Positions 59,503-64,000 of a DNA stretch of 64,000 nucleotides are shown here, piece by piece. The position numbers and the translations under genes were made by a program. Location: the NCBI GenBank assembly GCA_023205875.1, contig CP060766.1:186001-250000 (forward strand), in the 5' to 3' direction. The notes beneath the pieces are model-generated. The model had not been told where the DNA came from. It searched no databases and worked only from the letters and a program-made list of their open reading frames with translations. This DNA comes from Chloropicon primus (taxonomy: Eukaryota; Chlorophyta; Chloropicophyceae; Chloropicales; Chloropicaceae). Position 1 is the stretch's first letter; each line of letters starts with the position of its first letter.

Positions 59503-60595
59503 ATGTTGAGGAGGGTTTGTGTTCAGGCTCCCGTCGTCAGGAGGTGCCTCGCGACGCTTTCGAGCAAGACCTTCACCTCCACGACCTTGACACCTTGCGA
59601 GAGGAAGCAGAACCAGAACCAGGTGAGAGGCCGTGCCCCCCTTGGAGGGAGGAGACGGAAACCATTTGAAGCTCTCCGTCTCTCTCTCTGTCTCTCTCTC
59701 TCTGTCTCTGTCTCCTCGCGTGTCCGTCTGAGGTTTGGCAATGTGCTGACTTGTCTGTTTTGTTGGCTTCAGTCCGTTGCAAGGAATGGGAATAACACGG
59801 CAGCGTGGGTGAGAGATTATAGAGCCACGGTGTTCGCGGCCAGCAGCGTAACCATAGGTGTGCCGAACATGGGCGACTCGATTACAGAAGGGGAGATTGC
59901 AGCGATCATTAAGGCGCCAGGTAAGGCCCACGTGTCCGTGCCAGAGATAGAGGGAAGAGACCCTTTGGTCAGTGTTCGCTGCGCAGCGAGAGGGAGAGTA
60001 GTGCTGACCGGAACCGTTTCTCTCTTGACCACTGCTAGGTGACGCTGTTGCGGAGGACGAGGTTGTCGTCCAGGTCGAGACCGACAAGGTGACGATCGAT
60101 ATCCGATCTCCAGGCTCAGGAGTCGTGGAGGAGATCATGGTCGCCGAGTCGGACACCGTGGTGGTTGGCCAAGCGGTGGCCAAGGTGAGCCTGGGAGCCA
60201 CGGCGGAAGCTTCTGGTGCGGCAACGACCGCCGCAGCGGTGGAGGAGACTCCCCAGGTCGTGGAAGAGGTCGTGGTCGAGGCAGCCTCCGTCGCTTCGGC
60301 TTCCGATGCAGCGGACCACGACGCCAGGGTTCCTCTGATTCACTTTCCAAAGAGGAGGACGGAGGCTGGAGAGTGCATAAGCATGCTCTCCGCGGAAGAC
60401 AGGGCGAAGCTCGGCCTCTCTGGTGGCGCTGCCGTGGCGGAGCCCCAATTCAAGGGCCTCATCATCACGGCATCTAACCCAACCAGCGACCCTTCCTGGA
60501 GGAACTACAAGCCAAATTATGACGACCACCTTCGAAGGAGGGCCATCTCAGAGAGGGAGATAGAAAGCATCATGCTTGGAGGTGCCACAGACTGA
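59503..60595 (+). CDS. Mitochondrial lipoyl-domain protein fused to KGD4/MRPS36-like motifs
   Basis: Exons 59503..59622, 59773..59920 and 60039..60595, 274 residues. Residues 1-40 are a mitochondrial presequence (MLRRVCVQAPVVRRCLATLS). Residues about 65-142 form a 2-oxoglutarate-dehydrogenase-type lipoyl domain: VPNMGDSITEGEIAAIIKAP, GDAVAEDEVVVQ and VETDKVTIDI with the lipoyl lysine at about 106. An Ala/Glu/Val linker follows. The C-terminus has PLIHFPKRR (about 188-196), matching the E3-binding PLIRFPDRR of human MRPS36/KGD4, and YDDHLRRRAISEREIESIML, GGATD, matching its YRRKLVSQEEMEFIQRGG end that binds the E2 core. There is no peripheral-subunit-binding domain and no E2 catalytic HxxxD motif. 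I infer an E3 adaptor that also carries a swinging lipoyl arm. Confidence 0.88.
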
Positions 60596-60818
60596 GCTCC
60601 GTTTCGATTGGTTGTTTCAAGTCGATTCTTTCTAATCTATTTTCAAAACAGGGAAGAAACAAACCAAAAAAAATCCTCGTCGTCCTCGTCGTCGACTTTA
60701 GTCTTCTCACCCCCTCAAAGCGGTTCTCAGACCCGAGCGCTCGCCCCGCTTGCTCTGCCATCAAGGACTTGCGCAGGTCCAAAGGCCACCGCCCTTTCCA
60801 TGACCCGTGTGGTCGTGC

Positions 60819-61220
60819 TCAGGCAGACGTCGACGTCTCCTCCACTTTTGTGGTGACCTCCTCATTGCTGACACTGCTGCAGCAACTGGTTGAAGCTGCT
60901 GTAACAAAGTCCGAGTACGATGCACCCATCCCACACCCCAAGCCAAAGGTGAAGACGGAGGCTCGAGAGCAAGGCCGTCCTGATCACAGGCACACACACA
61001 CAATCAATATCAATATCAATATCAATATCGATGCAGAGAGAGAGAGGAGGTTGTCAGTATATGATGGTGTTGGTGTTCGAATGGAGGAAGTGGATTTTCG
61101 AGTGCAATTGTACTCACTGAACAGAAGAAGAGCAGCCGAAGCTCCTGCAAGTGCCCCGTAGATCCCTCTCCTCACCACACTCTCCACCACCTTGTCACAG
61201 TCACACTCCTGCTGGCCCAT
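60819..61220 (-). CDS. MIC10: MICOS subunit MIC10
   Basis: Exons 61118..61220 and 60819..60979 (minus), 87 residues. The donor (TTCA|GTGAGT) and acceptor (gatcAG|GACGG) join in phase 1. The protein begins MGQQECDCDKVVESVVRRGI and has two hydrophobic hairpin segments with glycine motifs, as in MIC10: GIYGALAGASAALLLF, a basic turn (RRPCSR), and VFTFGLGCGMGASYSDF, which parallels human LAFGSGMGLGMAYSNC. MIC10 bends the inner membrane at crista junctions by oligomerising through these glycines. A short Ser/Thr-rich tail follows. It is not visible as one open frame. Convergent with the lipoyl-KGD4 gene and divergent from PPCDC. Confidence 0.85.
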
Positions 61221-61291
61221 GCCTCCTCCTCTCCTCAGCAGAAGCAGCTGCTGATGGCTCTCCTGACTCGAATGGCGTCCAAAATCGAAGA

Positions 61292-61561
61292 GCGAAGGGT
61301 CTAACGAAAGATCAAGAGACGTGGAATGGTATGCTGCCGCTCTCCTCCCCTTCTCTTCCCCACCTCGTCCTCGAAATCCTCGCGATCCTTCGGCAAGTGC
61401 GACCACTCGACGCGCCAGCTGCTCACTTCTTTTGGAGGGGAGACGCCAGCGAGGGAGAGAAGAGCTTTGCGGAGGAAGTGGACGACGAGGAGGACGACGG
61501 AGTGAGGAGGAGCCTCCAGGAAACGAGAGATCATCTCGCGATCTTTCGTTAGACCCTTCGC
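61292..61561. repeat. 270-bp element bounded by 22-bp perfect inverted repeats
   Basis: GCGAAGGGTCTAACGAAAG plus ATC at 61292-61313 is the exact reverse complement of 61540-61561. The arms contain the ACGAAAGATC form of the promoter motif, and the inner side of the right arm has CTCGCG. It occupies the MIC10/PPCDC divergent gap, with the arms 72 bp from the MIC10 ATG and 85 bp from the PPCDC ATG. Confidence 0.85.
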
Positions 61562-61645
61562 TTGACTCCATCGAGTCACGACGTCCATGGATGGTTCGCA
61601 TCAGTTGGATGGGTCCAAGGGAAGGATAGTTTGGACGAGTGGGTG

Positions 61646-62263
61646 ATGAACGTTTTAGTCGCTGCAACTGGCAGCGTAGCGAGCGTGAAGGTTCCAGAAC
61701 TCGTGGAAGAGTTTGTCTCACGAGGTAATCGTGTCCGGGTGATCCTGAGCGAGACGGCATGCCACTTTGTCACCAAGCAGGAGCTCGTGGACCACTTCGA
61801 GAAGCGGCCTACCGAGCTGTTTCATCCCACTGCGGACGTTTACTTGGAGGAGGACGAGTGGAAGACTTGGGGAAAGATGGGGGACCCCGTGCTTCACATT
61901 GAATTGGGCAAGTGGGCGCACGTTCTGGTGATTGCTCCCCTGTCTGCGAACACTCTTGCGAAGATGGTGAACGGATTGTGTGACAACTTGATCACCAGCG
62001 TGGCGAGGGCGTGGGACTACTGTCACGGGCCCGTGGTTGCGGCACCAGCGATGAACACGAGAATGTGGACCCACCCGGTGACGAGCGATCACATAGAGAC
62101 CCTCAAGAGGAGGGATAAGATCCGGATCGTGGACCCCGTCGTGAAGGCCCTGGCTTGCAAAGATGTCGGGGTGGGTGCGATGGCGCCGGCCGGAGACGTC
62201 GCTGACGCTGCCCTCGACGCAATTCAAGAGGCAAGGGAGAGGCCCAAGAGCGACCAAAGGTAA
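61646..62263 (+). CDS. PPCDC: Phosphopantothenoylcysteine decarboxylase (coenzyme A synthesis)
   Basis: Flavoprotein converting 4'-phosphopantothenoylcysteine to 4'-phosphopantetheine. From the ATG at 61646, 205 residues. Diagnostic blocks: VAATGSVASVKVPELVEEFV (FMN-binding), DPVLHIELGKWAHVLVIAPL with the catalytic His, SANTLAKMVNGLCDNLITSV, PAMNTRMW, and CKDVGVGAMA with the active cysteine. The reading frame ends TAA inside an excellent splice-donor sequence (AAAG|GTAAGA), and a good acceptor (ttctgttgtAG) lies 80 bp on, so a 3' intron is possible. The 3' end approaches the oppositely oriented kelch gene within about 100 bp. Confidence 0.93.
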   Translation: MNVLVAATGSVASVKVPELVEEFVSRGNRVRVILSETACHFVTKQELVDHFEKRPTELFHPTADVYLEEDEWKTWGKMGDPVLHIELGKWAHVLVIAPLSANTLAKMVNGLCDNLITSVARAWDYCHGPVVAAPAMNTRMWTHPVTSDHIETLKRRDKIRIVDPVVKALACKDVGVGAMAPAGDVADAALDAIQEARERPKSDQR

Positions 62264-62363
62264 GAGGATGGGTGGGAGGTAATCACATTGCGTCGTTGTG
62301 TGTGTATGGTATAATGTACTATAAACTTTTATTTTCTGTTGTAGCGTCGGACAGAAAATGCTA

Positions 62364-64000
62364 TTACTTGGTCCTGAACGACTTGGAGTCAGACCACAAG
62401 AAGGAGCCATCTCCAAAAAGCGCTTTGACGCAGAAGATGTACTGCGTGTTTGGCCGCAGGCCCATGACCTTGAACCGCGTGTACTTGCCCTCGCAAATCT
62501 CTTTCACTACACCAGTGTTCGTCGCCATCATCAGCTTGTACGACTTGATCCTCTCCAAGTTCTTCGCCGGTGGCCTCCAGACCACCTCAATCGTGTTGGA
62601 CGTCGTCATCCCCGTGTCGATGAGCTCGAACTTGTCCTGGGAGTCTTCCTGGTTGTACTTTTGCTGGGAGTTCAGCCCTTGAATGTTCTGCGGCAAAGTG
62701 ATGTCGACGATCTCTATCTCATCGAGGTGACCTTCCTGGTTCGCCTTGACACGGAACAGCTGGCTGCCGAAGAAAGTGCAATAGGACCGCACGGGTTTCT
62801 GAAGCAGAAGCTCGGGCGTGCTCTCTTGGAGGCACTGCCACTCCAAACTCTGCAAGTCCAACACCCAGAGGTCCGTCAAGGTCTGTGTTCTGCCGCTGTC
62901 CGTGATGGTCACGCCACCAGAGATGAACAAGTACTCTGAGCTCAGGGTGGCGGCATGGTCGTACCTAGCCTGGGGAGACCGCGCGCTCCCGACTTGGATG
63001 TTTGTCCACGTGAACGTCTCTATCTCCAAAACGTTCACTTCGTTTGAAGCGATCGTCCCGTTGGACCCGCCGAAGAGCCACATGTGCCTGCCGTCGTCGG
63101 TGCAGCACAGGGAGCATCCCTTCATAGGGGCAGGGACAGAACCCGATTGCTGGGGCTGGTGCCACTGCATGGTCTCGAAGTCCAGCATGAAGACGTCGTT
63201 GTGGTAAATGAGATCGTCGTTTTGCACGCCGGGGCCGTACAGGTTCCTGAAACCGCCCTTGGATGGAGAGAAGGACGTACCGCCAAACAGAATCAGTTTT
63301 TCCCTCGCAGGGCACGCGGCATGGCCTTCCCTAAGTCCACACTGGCCTTTGGTGATGAGCTCGCTCCATTTCATGGTATCGATGTTGAACACTCCCACAT
63401 TGTTGATGATCTGTATCGTTTGCCCCTCCTTCTCGTCCACCGTCGTCGTCTTTCCTCCGAGGACCACCACTTTGGTTGCACTGATGATACAGGAAGCGTG
63501 TCCGGCCCTCTTCCAGTTCGTGGTGGACGACATGTTGCCGAGCCGGGCAATTTTGGGCTTGACAACCTCCCACTTGTTGTTCTCCAGGTTGCACATCGAG
63601 ATTCCGTTCATGTCGTTCTGGCTGCCAGCGTAAACGAAGTCCCTCTTGTCCTCCCCCTCGGTCGCGTAGCCTCCTATGAGCACCAGAGACTTCCCAGCTA
63701 TGCAAGTGAGCGTGCTCTCCACGTTATCCATGGGCAGTTCGCCACGAAGCCTGTACTTGGAGTTCTTCACAAGCCAAGGCTCGCCAAAGAGGACCATGAA
63801 CTTGGTCTCACCCTCTGCCTTGAGCCTCAGCTCGTCGTTCTCCTTCTCGGTCTGCGCCAGCTTCAGGTGCACCTCCTCGAGGGTCTTCTGGGCCTTCTCG
63901 AGCTCGTCAGACAATTTGGTGACCGTGGTGTCCTGCTCTTTCAGCGTGCTCTCCAAGTTTGATATCTGGTCCTTGTACTTGGAGCTCTCCTTGAGAGTCT
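62364..64000 (-). CDS. Kelch-repeat protein with N-terminal coiled coil and C-terminal FN3, partial
   Basis: Stop TAA at 62364-62366; the frame is open to the window edge, so the 5' end is missing. Visible from the N side: coiled coil (LKEQDTTVTKLSDELEKAQK, EEVHLKLAQTEKENDELRLK), six or so kelch blades with the usual GG and spaced Y/W (examples LVLIGGYATEGEDKRDF, EKLILFGGTSFSPSKGGF, RHMWLFGGSNGTIASNEVNV, EYLFISGGVTITDSGRT), then a fibronectin type III domain (NTIEVVWRPPAKNLERIKSY, LRPNTQYIFCVKALFGDGSF). Kelch propellers bind proteins. The order resembles HCF-1-like and protist kelch-FN3 proteins, with no further assignment. Confidence 0.82.
   Translation of the reverse strand, partial: TLKESSKYKDQISNLESTLKEQDTTVTKLSDELEKAQKTLEEVHLKLAQTEKENDELRLKAEGETKFMVLFGEPWLVKNSKYRLRGELPMDNVESTLTCIAGKSLVLIGGYATEGEDKRDFVYAGSQNDMNGISMCNLENNKWEVVKPKIARLGNMSSTTNWKRAGHASCIISATKVVVLGGKTTTVDEKEGQTIQIINNVGVFNIDTMKWSELITKGQCGLREGHAACPAREKLILFGGTSFSPSKGGFRNLYGPGVQNDDLIYHNDVFMLDFETMQWHQPQQSGSVPAPMKGCSLCCTDDGRHMWLFGGSNGTIASNEVNVLEIETFTWTNIQVGSARSPQARYDHAATLSSEYLFISGGVTITDSGRTQTLTDLWVLDLQSLEWQCLQESTPELLLQKPVRSYCTFFGSQLFRVKANQEGHLDEIEIVDITLPQNIQGLNSQQKYNQEDSQDKFELIDTGMTTSNTIEVVWRPPAKNLERIKSYKLMMATNTGVVKEICEGKYTRFKVMGLRPNTQYIFCVKALFGDGSFLWSDSKSFRTK

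Noticed and set aside
62346-62939. Possible second PPCDC exon antisense to the kelch gene
   Set aside because: The family needs no further sequence after residue about 200, and the frame is opposite a convincing kelch-FN3 coding region.
1-64000. tRNA, rRNA, LTR or virus-like elements
   Set aside because: I scanned for reverse transcriptase, integrase, capsid and tRNA arm patterns by eye and saw none. A tRNA could still be missed without a covariance search.

Overview
The window reads as nuclear DNA of a unicellular, photosynthetic and probably flagellated eukaryote (an alga). Most genes are intronless or carry a few short (about 90-200 nt) GT-AG introns. Encoded proteins include a chlorophyll-binding ELIP-type protein with a simple plastid transit peptide, mitochondrial proteins (uL2m, MIC10, a lipoyl-domain protein), eukaryotic RNA and translation factors (eIF4A-III, eIF3e, uL13, NAC-beta, NHP2, SF1) and proteins that look ciliary. 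TGTAA, the polyadenylation signal known from green algae, follows the stop of many genes, which weakly favours the green lineage. I could not name the organism.

Layout, left to right. 1-13 kb: LRR protein (5' end off the window), inorganic pyrophosphatase, short-chain dehydrogenase, a conserved coiled-coil protein, UBC9, NSUN5, mitochondrial uL2, a PKIWI502-like oxidoreductase. 13-26.8 kb: Na+/Ca2+ exchanger with Calx-beta domains, LMBD1-like membrane protein, NHP2, aromatic amino acid hydroxylase, double HMG-box protein, ELIP, MCRS1-like FHA protein, a mitochondrial-type methyltransferase. 26.8-38 kb: a near-identical tandem pair of secreted glycoside-hydrolase-like genes, eIF4A-III, an F-box/ankyrin-like gene, an acyltransferase-3 membrane protein, and a duplicated 3' fragment of eIF4A-III. 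38-54.5 kb: NAC-beta, a helical-repeat mitochondrial protein, a five-exon ubiquitin-like protein, a RING protein, uL13, eIF3e, a large WD40 protein, a SHIPPO-like protein, PP2A B56. 54.5-64 kb: triple HARE-HTH-like protein, SF1/BBP, a lipoyl-KGD4 fusion, MIC10 (two exons, easily missed), phosphopantothenoylcysteine decarboxylase, and a kelch-FN3 protein running off the end.

Genes mostly alternate in orientation. Convergent neighbours are packed within about 75-160 bp in many cases, while divergent 5'-5' gaps are 300-1100 bp. A recurring short inverted-repeat motif (core ATCGAAAG / CTTTCGAT, often around a CTCGCGAG centre) sits in most divergent 5' gaps and in none of the convergent gaps I read. 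It looks like a shared promoter element.

The strongest novelty is at 59503-60595: a mitochondrial-type protein joining a 2-oxoacid-dehydrogenase lipoyl domain to the two conserved motifs of KGD4/MRPS36, the E3-adaptor subunit of the 2-oxoglutarate dehydrogenase complex, with no E2 catalytic domain. Next are the promoter motif, the GH-like tandem duplication whose borders coincide with its coding region, and a 22-bp perfect inverted repeat enclosing the MIC10/PPCDC promoter.
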